From NCBI RefSeq assembly GCF_017874215.1, contig NZ_JAGGLB010000002.1, positions 496,001 to 560,000 on the forward strand: a stretch of 64,000 nucleotides of DNA, given 5' to 3'. The translations under genes and the position numbers were made by a program. This DNA is from Paenibacillus eucommiae. GTDB lineage: Bacteria; Bacillota; Bacilli; Paenibacillales; NBRC-103111. The first letter of the stretch is position 1, and every line of letters starts with the position of its first letter. The notes under the pieces were generated by a model. That model made no database searches. It was not told where the DNA came from and saw only the letters and a list, made by a program, of their open reading frames with translations. Below are positions 35,227 through 45,918 of this stretch, piece after piece.

Positions 35227-37030
35227 TTGATCCAACCTCCAAAGAGACATATCGCAGAAGTCACTGAGGACGAGCCTTATCCACTAATGAAGGTGTATCT
35301 ATGGGCGTTGTCGTTTCTCAGACCTTATCTTCATCTCTTTTTCTACCTCGTAATGACAACGGTTTTGATATCAACGGCTGAATTACTCATACCCAAGTTT
35401 ATCCAGCTTTTTATTGACAAAATCATTCCGAACAAGAATCTCCACTTATTCTATCAACTTATTACAGGCTTAATCGGTGTGTTTATCCTAGTGCTCGCAG
35501 CTGTCATGCTGCAAAACCTCATTCGGCGGCATCTCCAGGAAAAATCGGCCAGGGATGTACAGCACTCTATCTTTCAACATTTACGCTAAGCTAGGGTTTG
35601 CTTATTATGAGCAGCATCCGGTGGGGCAAACGCTTTCCTTTCTAAACACTGAAGTTGGAGCCTTGCAAAGCTTGTACAGGCAGCACCTTCCCTGGCTGAT
35701 TCAAGACCTTGTTTTTTCAATCATTTCCGTTACCCTTATGGTCTCAGCAAGTCCACAGCTATCCATTATTGTTGTACCTTGCTTTTTGCTGTATTACATA
35801 TTCGGTCCCACCTTGGAGCGCAAGGCTTCCATTAGCGGTAAAGAAATGGCTGACCAACGGGTAGCTGCTAACCAGAAGGTATATGAGAGCGCATCCGCAA
35901 TCACAGAGTTACGTGCTTTTTCGGCGACTTTATGGGATTTATAACGTTATTTACAGAAGATTAGCACTTTAAATGCCAGCTTGATTAAGACCTATTGGTA
36001 CGCTTATTTACGGGGAACCAACCGCAGAATGACTTACCAGATTGGCGGCATAGCCATATTTATTTATGGCTATTACTTGCTTCAGCAAAACCAGCTTTCT
36101 GTGGGAGCATTCGTTTCATTCCTAATGTATTATTTTACAGCTATGCATTGTTTGACTGTTGTTGTCACTAATATTACGGAACAGAAGGTGCTTATGTTTC
36201 AAGTGGAGCGGCTCTATCGCTTTATACGACTGCAGCCGCAGGTTGAAGAAGCGAATATGCCCGAACATCTGGATAAGGTAATAGGAGAGATTGTTTTTCA
36301 CAATGTTTCCTTCGCTTATACCGCTGAGCTGCCCGTGCTGCATAACTTCAATTTGGCTATTTCTCCAGGCGAAAGGGTCGGGATCGTTGGAAAAAGCGGC
36401 AACGGGAAATCCACCACGTTGAAGCTGATTGGTCGTTTCTATGATGCCGATCAGGGATACATTTCGATTGATGGAATCCCCATCCATGAATTGTCCCTTT
36501 CCTCACTTCGTACGTCCTTGGGGTATGTTTTTCAGGAAACTTATATTTTCGGATCCTCAGTTAAAGATAATATCCGCTTCGGGAAACCCGACGCCAGTGA
36601 TGACGAAGTCGTTGAAGCTGCTAAATCAGCTTATGCACATGAATTTATCTCGGAGCTGCCAGAGGGCTACGATACGCTTGTAGGAGAACGTGGTGTGAAG
36701 CTATCTGGCGGACAGAAACAACGAATTGCTATAGCGCGAATGCTGATCTATAACCCTGCGATTGTGCTGCTTGATGAGGCGACTTCTGCGCTGGATAACA
36801 CGAGCGAGGCTGAGGTGCAGAAGGCTTTTGAGACGCTGCTTAAAGGAAGAACCGTTGTTGCTGTGGCCCATCGCTTATCTACGATCAAACAATTCGATCG
36901 AATTGTCTTCATAGAAGATGGCGGGATCGAAGAGATGGGGACTTACGACGAGCTGTTAGAACGAGATGGCATTTTAAAACGATTATCCACTGGCGTCAAT
37001 GACCAGCTTAAGGAGGCAGCTAATGGATAA
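35227..37030 (+). pseudogene. ABC exporter half-transporter, disrupted by frameshift and nonsense codon
   Basis: Once a ~600-residue membrane-plus-ATPase protein. The N-terminal frame ends at a TAA after QHLR (35587-35589); deleting one T near 35588 restores KLGFAYYEQHPVG. That second frame is interrupted by an in-frame TAA at 35942-35944 and then continues without further damage through EQQNQLS-type helices to the ATPase domain with Walker A GKSGNGKST, signature LSGGQKQRIAIARML and Walker B IVLLDEATSALD. Two independent lesions mean no full-length product unless sequencing errors are involved. The intact ATPase half could still be made from an internal start such as the TTG at 35981. Confidence 0.85.
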
Positions 37031-38747
37031 CCTTAGATGGATGTGGTCGCATGCACGAAGGATTAAAGGCTTATTAAGCCTTGGAATGGTACTCATGGCG
37101 CTTGAAGCGCTATCCAATTTAGCATCTATCGGGTTTCAGCAGACGATGATTGATGATGTGTTAATGGGTGGCCAGTCAGAACGGTTCTGGCCGATCTTGG
37201 GCGCCATCGGTGCGGCTTATCTGGTGTACTCACTGTTGTTCACATTCGGCCCTCATGTGATTCATCTGGCCATTGCCAAGTTAAGCTATTCTATGGGCCG
37301 CCAAGTGATGGATCACTTGCATCACCTCCCCACCCATACGATTCAGAAAGAAAGAACGGCTGATTATGTGTACCGTTTGACGAATGATTTGCAGACTTGC
37401 GCAGAAACGGGCGCCAGTGACCCGCCTCGTCTGATTCAGCAGCTGGTAACTGCTGGAGTCATTGTCTTCGTTATGGCTAAAGCCAGTCCTTATATGTTAA
37501 TCATCATGCTCACTTTTATTGGACTCTACATTGTGATGGGCAAACGTTTCGGGCCTGCACGCAAGCAAATCTCATCGGAAGTAAGTCGAAATCGTTCCTC
37601 CTTGCTTGTTCATCTTGAAGAAGGTGTTTCTTCTACACGTGAAGTTATTGCTTTTAATCGGGAGGAATGGGAAGCAGGCATTTACCGTAATAAATTCGCT
37701 GCTCTCTTCGACAGTGTTATGGCGGAAGGCAAATTGATGAATAAACAAGTGCTTCTGAGCGATCCATTGAAATGGGGAGCCCATTTGTTTGTTCTATTCT
37801 TCGGAGGCCTTCTTGTTATGAACGATCAATTATCACTGGGTATGTTTGTCATTGCCGTACAATTCACTAGCAGGATGATGGAGTCCTTTAACAGCTTGTA
37901 TCAGTTTGCTATGGATCTCGCAGGTAAGGTAGCATCTATGGAACGAATTACGACCGTTTTAAGGGGGAATACCATCAAAGAAGGAACTAAAATAGTACAA
38001 GATCCCGTGCATTCTATTCAGTTTCATTCGGTATCCTTCAGCTACGGCTCCCAAAAGGTGTTATCAGAAATTTCTTTTACTATAGGCAAGGGTCAAAAAA
38101 TTGCTTTTGTGGGTTCAAGTGGCAGCGGCAAATCGACCATCTCTAACTTGCTGGCGCGTTACTTTGAGCCCTCTGGTGGGGAGATTTTTGTAAATGGTAT
38201 TCCGATAAGTGACTTGATGCGCTCCGATTGGATGAGCAAGATTACCATCGTATTCCAGGAGCCCTATTTGTTCCCTGATTCGATTCGAACCAATCTATTG
38301 CTGGGACGAACAGATATCACCGAAGAACGAATGATCGAAGTATGCCAAGCTATGCTGATCCATGAGTTTATATCCGGGCTGCCAAATGGTTATGAGACGA
38401 CTATCGGGGAGCGCGGTGTAACTTTGTCTGGGGGGCAAAGGCAGCGGCTCACCTTGGCCCGCGCTGTATTGAGAGACACTGAAGTGCTGATTCTCGATGA
38501 AGCCACCTCCTCTCTCGATATGGAAACCGAAAGGCAAGTGCAAGCGAATCTTGATCTACTTCGCAAGGATCGCATCACGATCATTATCGCTCATCGATTA
38601 TCCACGATACGCAACTCAGATCATATCTTTGTGGTTAACTACGGCAGTATTATGGAGTCAGGTACACACGAGGATTTACTACTTTTAGATTCTGTCTATC
38701 GAGCGCTAGTAAGTAAGGAGCGAAATGAGGAGCAGATGATCTCCTGA
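37023..38747 (+). CDS. ABC exporter half-transporter (membrane + ATPase), intact partner
   Basis: 574 residues from the ATG at 37023 (GGAGG 6 nt upstream), overlapping the end of the disrupted gene by 8 bp. About six helices, then Walker A GSSGSGKST, signature LSGGQRQRLTLARAV, Walker B VLILDEATSSLD and H-loop IIAHRLSTI. BmrCD/multidrug-type half-transporter normally paired with the upstream protein; with that partner broken it may be orphaned or homodimeric. Confidence 0.9.
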   Translation: MDNLRWMWSHARRIKGLLSLGMVLMALEALSNLASIGFQQTMIDDVLMGGQSERFWPILGAIGAAYLVYSLLFTFGPHVIHLAIAKLSYSMGRQVMDHLHHLPTHTIQKERTADYVYRLTNDLQTCAETGASDPPRLIQQLVTAGVIVFVMAKASPYMLIIMLTFIGLYIVMGKRFGPARKQISSEVSRNRSSLLVHLEEGVSSTREVIAFNREEWEAGIYRNKFAALFDSVMAEGKLMNKQVLLSDPLKWGAHLFVLFFGGLLVMNDQLSLGMFVIAVQFTSRMMESFNSLYQFAMDLAGKVASMERITTVLRGNTIKEGTKIVQDPVHSIQFHSVSFSYGSQKVLSEISFTIGKGQKIAFVGSSGSGKSTISNLLARYFEPSGGEIFVNGIPISDLMRSDWMSKITIVFQEPYLFPDSIRTNLLLGRTDITEERMIEVCQAMLIHEFISGLPNGYETTIGERGVTLSGGQRQRLTLARAVLRDTEVLILDEATSSLDMETERQVQANLDLLRKDRITIIIAHRLSTIRNSDHIFVVNYGSIMESGTHEDLLLLDSVYRALVSKERNEEQMIS

Positions 38748-38798
38748 TCCCACCGAATCCCCTGCCCCCTTTCCCCGCGGGGTTAAAGAAAGCAAATC

Positions 38799-38834
38799 AA
38801 TCGCCTTGCCCTATTGATTTGGGGCAAGGCGATT
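38799..38834 (+). terminator. Rho-independent terminator
   Basis: Arms AATCGCCTTGCCC (38799-38811) and GGGCAAGGCGATT (38822-38834), then TTTAT. Ends the ABC exporter operon. Confidence 0.85.
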
Positions 38835-38850
38835 TTATATGAACTTTTAT

Positions 38851-39666
38851 GGCTCAACACCACAATCAGTGCTTGACAAATGAATGGGTAGCTAAAACTG
38901 GAAAAACATCTGCCAATCCTGTACGGTTGAAAGCCCTACCCAACAACAAAAGAGGAATGGACTATGAAGAATCCGTATATCACAACGACGGAAGATATCT
39001 TCCAGATACGGAAAGGACCTGTCTCTAACGGTCACCGCTGACCTTTAGAGGCTGATTTTTACCTATTCACGATTCTACCGGACATCCGCGACCTTTAGAA
39101 GGCGGTTTTCCCCACAATCGCCCCTTTTTCAGCCTGTAAGGGACATCCGTGACTAAACTTGACCCACAACGCTTCCAGAAAAATGGGATTTCATATTAGC
39201 TCCATATGAGCGTTGTTCAAGAGCGGAAAATATACTATTTTACCAATATATGATGAAATTTGATCTCTCCTCGTAGAGCCCCAGCTCTATTTTCTGTAAA
39301 AGAGCCGCTTTCATGTCGGGGGTCCGCGGCAAGCCATAGCTGTTTTTAGTAATTTTGTTCGTTCCCAGTGCTTTTAAAAGGGAAAAATTATTATTATTGG
39401 GCTCATTTGGATATTTTTATTTATATAAAATCAACTTAATTTCCAATATTTGATGTTTCCATAAAATTGGAAGCATAGTGGGGCAAGTTTAGACATCCGT
39501 GACCGTTACAATCTCATTTCGCTGCATTTCCGCTTCTAACGGACTGCGGTGACCATTAGCGCACGTGTTATCCTCGCCGTGCCGCTATAAAGCTGGCATT
39601 TTGGTAGAATTTAACCGCCATCGTATGTTAGCTTTGACTGTCAAGCACTGATTATTAGGTTGAGCC
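38851..39666. mobile_element. Degenerate IS or MITE-like shell with terminal inverted repeats
   Basis: Left end GGCTCAACACCACAATCAGT plus GCTTGACA; right end, on the minus strand from 39666, GGCTCAACCTAATAATCAGT plus GCTTGACA: about 30 bp with five mismatches. Flanks are ACTTTTAT and ACTTTTAA, a probable 8-bp target duplication with one change; 8-bp duplications and GGCT ends fit the ISL3 family. Inside, only a 24-codon frame (ATG 38964) remains where a transposase should be. The rest, 39000-39560, holds several copies of a CGGACATCCGTGACCGTTA-like motif (e.g. 39078, 39136, 39491, inverted at 39537) and no gene. Confidence 0.6.
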
Positions 39667-39805
39667 ACTTTTAAATTTCGCAATTATTCCGCTGTTACTC
39701 CCCAAAAAACTGTTGACGAAAAGCCCATCGCTTTCTATAGTTAAATATATGGTTCCGCTTTCTAATTAATAATCAATATATTGAACTAAAGAAGGGGTGG
39801 CCTAG

Positions 39806-42148
39806 ATGTCCCGGAAATTATCCAGTGTTTTTTACAAGCTGTTCTTCTCCTATACGATTCTGCTCATAGTTACAACGTTGATCATCGGCACGACTTCCTA
39901 CTTGTATTTCACCACTAATTTCAATCGGGAGATTGAACGTATCCACAGCCGAATGCTGGCGCAAACGAATGAATTGATGCACATCAGTATTTTTCAAAAG
40001 GCAGAGAAAATTTACGCGGAGCTGATTATGAATCCGGCTTATCAGCCTGCGATCCAGTTATTCGATGCCCCTTTGGAAAGCAATTACAGCACGATTAATG
40101 AGGTGTATAAGCAGTTGAAGGATATTTCTTTGTCAGATCAGGATTTATTAGATTATATCTCTATCTATTACAAAGAAAACAATATGCTAATTTCCTCCAA
40201 GCATGGCGTGAGCTTCTTTAACGATACTTCCGGGCGTGCTGCAGCGGATAAAGATTGGATTGTCCGGATGGATCAAGCCCGTCAATCCACACTATGGATT
40301 GAAACCAGGAACGCAATTGAGAACGCTTCCAGCTACAATGTGAGTGAAAGCATCTTTTCTTATGTCCGGGCCTTCCCTGTCAATGTGAGAACGGAAAGCG
40401 CCAAAGGATACATAGCGGTTCATATGAAGGAAAAAGCCATCTTCGAGATGATCCGTTCCAAGGAACCATCAGACCGGGGCAGTAATCTGGTCATCGATGG
40501 TGAGGGCCATTTCATAGCTGCTGCTGACAGTAAACTAGCCGAAATCGTGCTTTCAGATTCACATATTATGGCCTCCCTAACTGGAGATGTCCCCGAACAA
40601 GGTGACTTCATAGGCTCCATTGATGGCATAAAATCCATGATTTCCTATACGACCATTCCCGCTAATGGCTGGAAGCTTGTTTTTACAACACCGATAGAAT
40701 CATTCTATCAAACATCCTCCATTGTGCAGCGCACCTTAATCGTGATCTGTTTGGTTGCCATCATCATTGGGATGATTATTTCCAATGTGTTCACATTGAA
40801 TTTGTACAATCCGCTGCGCAGGCTGCTAAATTCAGTACGCCAAGTGTTCGGCCCTTCTGTGGCTGCCCAGGAAGGTCATGCTAATGAGTATGCTTTTATC
40901 AACTCAACCTTGAATCACGCCTCGGCGAAAATGCTGGAGCTTGAGACCGCGGTCAAAGCCAACGTCCCTCTAATCAAGCATAATTTGGCGATAAGCCTGC
41001 TGAGCGGGACACTGAGTACAGAGACTGAGCTGCGCGAACGGCTGGAGCTGCTTCATTTGGCACTCGAAGGCCCTTATTTTTGTTCGATTCTTTTTAGCTT
41101 TGAAGAGGAAGTTATGATCAACCTGAAGGTGGAAAATAAACAGATCATTATTTACAATGCCCTACGTTTCCTGGAAAATCTCGAAATTCCAAACGTTCAG
41201 CATCTCGCGGCCGCCTTATCTGACCTGGAGGTTGTACTTATCATCAGCAGCAAACAAGAGAGTCTGGACCAGAGCCATGACATCCATCAGTTCATTTCAC
41301 TGCTAACCTCCTACACTTCCGGGCAATTTGGCTTCTTTCCACAGGCATCCGTCGGGGATTGGGTAAATAATCCGTTAGCCGTCAAGAAGTCGCATGAGCA
41401 GTCTCTGGCTTTCCTGCAGTATAGCTATTGGTTTCCAGAGCTTAAAGTTTTTACAGGCACTTTATTTATGGAGCGGGAACTGAGCAGGGCAGAAATGCCC
41501 GATGCTTTACTCGAAGCGTTTGCGGATGCCTTAAAAACCAGAAACCGCGAAGCTATCCATCACAGTGTCGATGCTTTCGTCAACCATATCCGCGAGGGCT
41601 GCTATTCTTCAGAGCATAGTCATGAAAAATTGCGAGCGCTTATTACGGTACACCGCAAATATGTTTCCGATATGCAGCTTCATACCAGAGATATTGTGAG
41701 CGAGCAAGTGCTGGAACATATTAAAAACGTCCACAACCTGGATCAATTCCGCAATTGGCTGCTTGAAATCGTTGATATCGTGATTCAATTTATTGACGAT
41801 CTGGGCACCAACAAATCAAGTGAAGTCGTAGAAAGAGTAAGGCTATTTGTTAGGGATAACCTGAATCAGGAGACCAGCTTACAGAGCGCCTCCGAACTTG
41901 TCAATCTCCATCCCCGTTACCTCAGCCGTTTGTTTAAAGAGGAGACCGGGATCAATTTCATCGATTACATTACGAGCATGCGGATGGAGAAAGCAGTAGA
42001 TTTACTGCTGGGTACAGAGATCACTATGGAGGAAATCGCCGAGCGCGTCGGGTATAACAGCTCTGCCTATTTTATCAAAAAATTTAGAGAGCAGTACGGG
42101 ATCCCCCCTAAAACTTACCGTTCCAATCACAACGCCAAGAACCTATAA
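39806..42148 (+). CDS. Transmembrane AraC-family regulator (YesN-like architecture)
   Basis: 780 residues. Membrane helix at ~10-32, extracytoplasmic Cache-like sensor to ~300, second helix (~303-325), a cytoplasmic linker of about 350 residues and a C-terminal AraC double helix-turn-helix (SASELVNLHPRYLSRLFKEE and EIAERVGYNSSAYFIKKFRE, then YGIPPKTYR). This one-component architecture is common in Paenibacillus next to LplABC/YtcQP-type importers. It senses an extracellular carbohydrate or its binding protein and activates the transporter genes that follow. Confidence 0.92.
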   Translation: MSRKLSSVFYKLFFSYTILLIVTTLIIGTTSYLYFTTNFNREIERIHSRMLAQTNELMHISIFQKAEKIYAELIMNPAYQPAIQLFDAPLESNYSTINEVYKQLKDISLSDQDLLDYISIYYKENNMLISSKHGVSFFNDTSGRAAADKDWIVRMDQARQSTLWIETRNAIENASSYNVSESIFSYVRAFPVNVRTESAKGYIAVHMKEKAIFEMIRSKEPSDRGSNLVIDGEGHFIAAADSKLAEIVLSDSHIMASLTGDVPEQGDFIGSIDGIKSMISYTTIPANGWKLVFTTPIESFYQTSSIVQRTLIVICLVAIIIGMIISNVFTLNLYNPLRRLLNSVRQVFGPSVAAQEGHANEYAFINSTLNHASAKMLELETAVKANVPLIKHNLAISLLSGTLSTETELRERLELLHLALEGPYFCSILFSFEEEVMINLKVENKQIIIYNALRFLENLEIPNVQHLAAALSDLEVVLIISSKQESLDQSHDIHQFISLLTSYTSGQFGFFPQASVGDWVNNPLAVKKSHEQSLAFLQYSYWFPELKVFTGTLFMERELSRAEMPDALLEAFADALKTRNREAIHHSVDAFVNHIREGCYSSEHSHEKLRALITVHRKYVSDMQLHTRDIVSEQVLEHIKNVHNLDQFRNWLLEIVDIVIQFIDDLGTNKSSEVVERVRLFVRDNLNQETSLQSASELVNLHPRYLSRLFKEETGINFIDYITSMRMEKAVDLLLGTEITMEEIAERVGYNSSAYFIKKFREQYGIPPKTYRSNHNAKNL

Positions 42149-42342
42149 AAAGCTGAAAACAGTCCGATTCCGGGCTTTTTCCTTTTAATAAGGCTAAAAT
42201 TCACACCTAGTATCACAGAAACTAGCTTAAATCTTCGTTTAGTTACACCAAGTGCAAACATTCATATTGCCCACAGAAGCAATGGATAGTAATGTTGGCA
42301 GCAAGTCATCCATCAACACATGGACAAAGGAGCTTCTGGATA

Positions 42343-43296
42343 ATGAATGAAATGCCACATGCCGTACAATCAAACCGTTTAAATCTGAAAAAAAAGAACA
42401 GCTTCAGCGCTTATTGGAAATACAAGTATCTTACCCTGATTTTTTTGCCTGCTATTATCTATTACGTTATTTTTCATTACGTTCCGATTTATGGGGTGCT
42501 CATCGCCTTTAAATCCTACAAGTTTAGCCTCGGTATACTCGGCAGTCCCTGGGTTGGATTCCAGCACTTTCGTGATCTGTTCGCCTTTGACAGCTTCTGG
42601 CAGGTTTTTCGCAATACTTTTCTTATTAGTATATACAAGTTAATTTTCGGGTTTCCTGCTCCTATTGTCTTTGCCCTTTTGCTTAATGAAATCCGGCTTT
42701 CGATATTTAAAAGGCTCGTTCAGACCATCAGCTATTTCCCGCATTTTTTATCCTGGGTTGTGCTTGGAGGACTTGCGGTTCAATTTCTTTCGCCCTCTAT
42801 CGGTCCGATCAATCTGCTGCTGCAAGCCATCGGTCTGGATCCGATCTACTTTCTTGGGGACTCCAAATGGTTCCGCACCGTCCTCGTAGGTACCGAAGTA
42901 TGGAAGGGGCTGGGCTGGGGAACGATTGTGTACTTGGCAGCTATCGCTGGCGTAAACCCTGAGCTTCATGAAGCGGCTACTGTAGATGGTGCAAACCGTT
43001 TTCACCGCATGCGCTATATTACGCTGCCATCGATGATGCCAGTCATTACAATCATGTTGATTTTCGCCATAGGCGGTATGGTCAATGATGATTTCGATCA
43101 AGTGTTCAATCTTTATAATCCTGTCGTTTATGAGGTCGGTGATGTGCTCAGCACTTATACGTACCGTATGGGTCTGATCAATATGGAATACAGCTTTGCT
43201 ACCGCGGTCGGCCTTTTCAAAAATGTCATTGCCTTTGTGCTCATTCTCAGTGCCAATGCAATTGCCAAGAAAATTAATGACTACGGCTTATGGTAA
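42343..43296 (+). CDS. ABC transporter permease, LplB-like
   Basis: 317 residues from the ATG at 42343 (AAAGGAG 11 nt upstream). Six helices with the EAA loop (NPELHEAATVDGANRFHRMRYITLPSM). Member of the LplB/YteP group of polysaccharide-derived oligosaccharide permeases. First of three transporter genes downstream of the YesN-type regulator; no ATPase gene, consistent with a shared MsmX-type ATPase. Confidence 0.93.
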   Translation: MNEMPHAVQSNRLNLKKKNSFSAYWKYKYLTLIFLPAIIYYVIFHYVPIYGVLIAFKSYKFSLGILGSPWVGFQHFRDLFAFDSFWQVFRNTFLISIYKLIFGFPAPIVFALLLNEIRLSIFKRLVQTISYFPHFLSWVVLGGLAVQFLSPSIGPINLLLQAIGLDPIYFLGDSKWFRTVLVGTEVWKGLGWGTIVYLAAIAGVNPELHEAATVDGANRFHRMRYITLPSMMPVITIMLIFAIGGMVNDDFDQVFNLYNPVVYEVGDVLSTYTYRMGLINMEYSFATAVGLFKNVIAFVLILSANAIAKKINDYGLW

Positions 43297-43317
43297 AAAA
43301 ATCGCACAGGAGTGAAC

Positions 43318-44208
43318 ATGATCATGAAACCTTTTGCTAGGAAGCTCCACACCATCAACACCTTCGATATCGTCAATGCGCTGCTTATGCTGCTCATATG
43401 TATCGTAACCCTGTATCCCTTTCTCTATATACTTTCACTGTCGCTCAGCCCCGGGGATATTTCCTTTGCGACCCTGCATATCATACCTCCGAAAATCACA
43501 ATGGCTAATTTCCACAAGGTGTTAACGAATGATTTTGTGATCAGCGGGTTTGTGAACACGATTATCCGTACTTTCCTTGGTACTGCCTTAAGCTTGATGG
43601 CGACCATTTTTGCGGCTTACACGTTATCGAAGAAATATTTTCCGCATCGTTCCTTTTGGACCGCTTTCGTCGTATTTACGATGTTTTTCAGTGGCGGGTT
43701 GATTCCGAATTATTTGCTGGTGAAAAGTCTGGGACTGATGAATTCAACATGGGCTTTGATTTTACCGGGACTGATCAGCACCTTCTCCATGATTATTGCC
43801 CGTAATTTTTTTATGGCGCTGCCGGAAAGTCTTGAGGAATCTGCGAAAATAGATGGGGCTAACGATCTGCATATTCTTTTTCGGATTATGATCCCTATAT
43901 CGATGCCGATTATTGCCACCTTGACGCTATGGATCGCTGTAGCCCACTGGAATGCGTGGTTTGACAGCCTGATCTATATTACGGATGCGAGCAAGCAGGT
44001 GCTGCAAATCGTCATGCGGAGAATTGTGCTCGAGGGCACACAGCAGATGATGGATTTAAACGCGTTCGATGATAACTCCTTGGCGGTTAATCCAGAAACG
44101 ATCAAGGCCGCGACGATTCTCGTCACGATCATTCCGATTATTTTATTTTACCCATTCCTGCAAAAATATTTCGTCAAAGGTGTTCTCGTGGGTTCCCTGA
44201 AAGGGTAA
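43318..44208 (+). CDS. Carbohydrate ABC transporter permease, YtcP/LplC-like
   Basis: 296 residues from the ATG at 43318 (GGAG 5 nt upstream). Six helices, EAA loop (LEESAKIDGANDLHILFRIMIPISMP). Pairs with the LplB-like permease 21 bp upstream to form the importer channel, probably for oligosaccharides from plant or bacterial polymers. Confidence 0.93.
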   Translation: MIMKPFARKLHTINTFDIVNALLMLLICIVTLYPFLYILSLSLSPGDISFATLHIIPPKITMANFHKVLTNDFVISGFVNTIIRTFLGTALSLMATIFAAYTLSKKYFPHRSFWTAFVVFTMFFSGGLIPNYLLVKSLGLMNSTWALILPGLISTFSMIIARNFFMALPESLEESAKIDGANDLHILFRIMIPISMPIIATLTLWIAVAHWNAWFDSLIYITDASKQVLQIVMRRIVLEGTQQMMDLNAFDDNSLAVNPETIKAATILVTIIPIILFYPFLQKYFVKGVLVGSLKG

Positions 44209-44301
44209 CCGTGCTTAACCGGGCTTAACCTGGTATTACCGGTATCGCGGATGAGCGATCATCCTGGATATAGATGTATACATGAAATAGGAGGTCTTTT
44301 T

Positions 44302-45918
44302 ATGAAAAAATTGAAATCCACACGGTTCACCACGGCTATGGCCGCATGCGTTGCCCTCACCATGCTTGCAGCAGGGTGCAGCTCTTCCAAAACCACGACT
44401 GACAGCGGAAGCTCCCAAACGCCGCAGTCCACCAGTACCAGCCAGACAGAACCGGCAACGGATAAGACGTATCAAATATCGTGGTCTGTCAATAATCTTC
44501 TTCAACCAGTAGATAAGGATGCGGAAATGGTTAGATATTGGAACGATAAATTCAATATCAACTTGGACATTTGGAACATTGAAAGCAATAACTATCAGGA
44601 ATTAATCAACCTTAAATTTGCGTCGAACGAAATTCCAGACCGGCTGTCCGTAGGCAGCTTTCAAGATTTGCAGAAATATGTGGATCAGGATATTGTAGCC
44701 GAAATTCCGCTAGAGATGCTGCAAAAATACGCGCCTAACATTTACGCCAAAACAGAGAAGGAATTGCCAGGAGCTTTCAACTACGCCAAAGTAGACGATA
44801 AAATATATGGCATACCTAAGCTGATCCACCAGGCCCGTTTCCGTGAGCCCGTTATTTGGCGCGGTGATTGGCTGAAAAATGTCGGCATCGAGAAAAGTCC
44901 TGAAACACTGGAGGAATTCGAGCAGGCACTGTACAAAATCGCCAATGAGGACCCGGATAAAAACAATAAAAAAGATACGTATGGCCTCTCGAAATCAGCG
45001 CTGAACATGATCTATGGTGCTTTCGGCTACCTTCCCACACAATGGGCTGAGAAGGATGGCAAGCTTGTGTACGGCGCCGTTCAGCCGGAAATGAAACAAG
45101 CTCTGGCACTTCTGAACAAGTGGTTCAAAGATAAAGTGATTGATCCCGAATTCGTTACAGGAGAAAATCAGGGCGGATACTGGGCGCTCTCCCATGCCTT
45201 TATCAACGGCCGTATTGGCCTTACAGGGCTTGGCGCTTATTACCACTGGAAACCGCTGCTGTTCGAGGGTGATGGAAACTCGCATGACTACGTGGAGCTC
45301 AAAAAAGTAAATGCCGCAGCTGCAGACTCCCTCGTTTACGGCATGCCGCCCAAAGGCACCGATGGCCTAATGGGCACGACCCAAGCCAATTTAATTAACG
45401 GAACCTTTATTGCCTTCGGCAAGCAATTGGAAAAAGAACCCGATAAGCTGGCCAAAATCCTGCAGGTCATCGACGGCATCAGCGCAGATTCCTATGAAAA
45501 CTATTTAACAGCCACTTACGGAATTAAGGGAAAAACATGGGACTTCGACGCCAATCAAATTCCTGTATACCTAAATGGCCTAACCATCACCGAAACTTCC
45601 AAAATGGGTGCCGGCAATACGATGGAATCGCTGGAGCTGATCGAATTCGTCGCCAAAAGAAATGAAAAGGTCGAAGGCTGGGCCAAAGAAAACAATTACA
45701 CAGAAGGCGGGAAAAAGGACAGTTTGCTCGCCCCGCTCCCTTCCGGCAGCAAGTACCTGGTTGAGCTCGATAAAATCAGAGAGCAGGCTTATATCGCTAT
45801 CATTACCGGTGAGCAGCCCGTTGATTATTTCGATGAGTTTGTGAAAAAGTGGAAAAGCAACGGTGGAGACCAGTTGGAGAAAGAAGCGAATGAATGGTAT
45901 GCGAATGCTGCGAAGTAA
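44302..45918 (+). CDS. Extracellular solute-binding lipoprotein, LplA-like
   Basis: 538 residues from the ATG at 44302 (AGGAGG 7 nt upstream). Signal peptide with lipobox MLAAGC (Cys near 26), Ser/Thr/Gln linker, then a ~490-residue family 1 binding domain of the LplA/YtcQ group, longer than typical sugar receptors. Receptor for the preceding permeases. Its TAA stop (45916-45918) lies inside the first unit of a 10-bp tandem array. Confidence 0.92.
   Translation: MKKLKSTRFTTAMAACVALTMLAAGCSSSKTTTDSGSSQTPQSTSTSQTEPATDKTYQISWSVNNLLQPVDKDAEMVRYWNDKFNINLDIWNIESNNYQELINLKFASNEIPDRLSVGSFQDLQKYVDQDIVAEIPLEMLQKYAPNIYAKTEKELPGAFNYAKVDDKIYGIPKLIHQARFREPVIWRGDWLKNVGIEKSPETLEEFEQALYKIANEDPDKNNKKDTYGLSKSALNMIYGAFGYLPTQWAEKDGKLVYGAVQPEMKQALALLNKWFKDKVIDPEFVTGENQGGYWALSHAFINGRIGLTGLGAYYHWKPLLFEGDGNSHDYVELKKVNAAAADSLVYGMPPKGTDGLMGTTQANLINGTFIAFGKQLEKEPDKLAKILQVIDGISADSYENYLTATYGIKGKTWDFDANQIPVYLNGLTITETSKMGAGNTMESLELIEFVAKRNEKVEGWAKENNYTEGGKKDSLLAPLPSGSKYLVELDKIREQAYIAIITGEQPVDYFDEFVKKWKSNGGDQLEKEANEWYANAAK

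Noticed and set aside
42147..42180. Terminator after the YesN-type gene (AAAAAGC/GCTTTTT)
   Set aside because: Stem is only 7 bp with a weak interior, and the transporter genes that follow are probably co-regulated; not listed as a feature.
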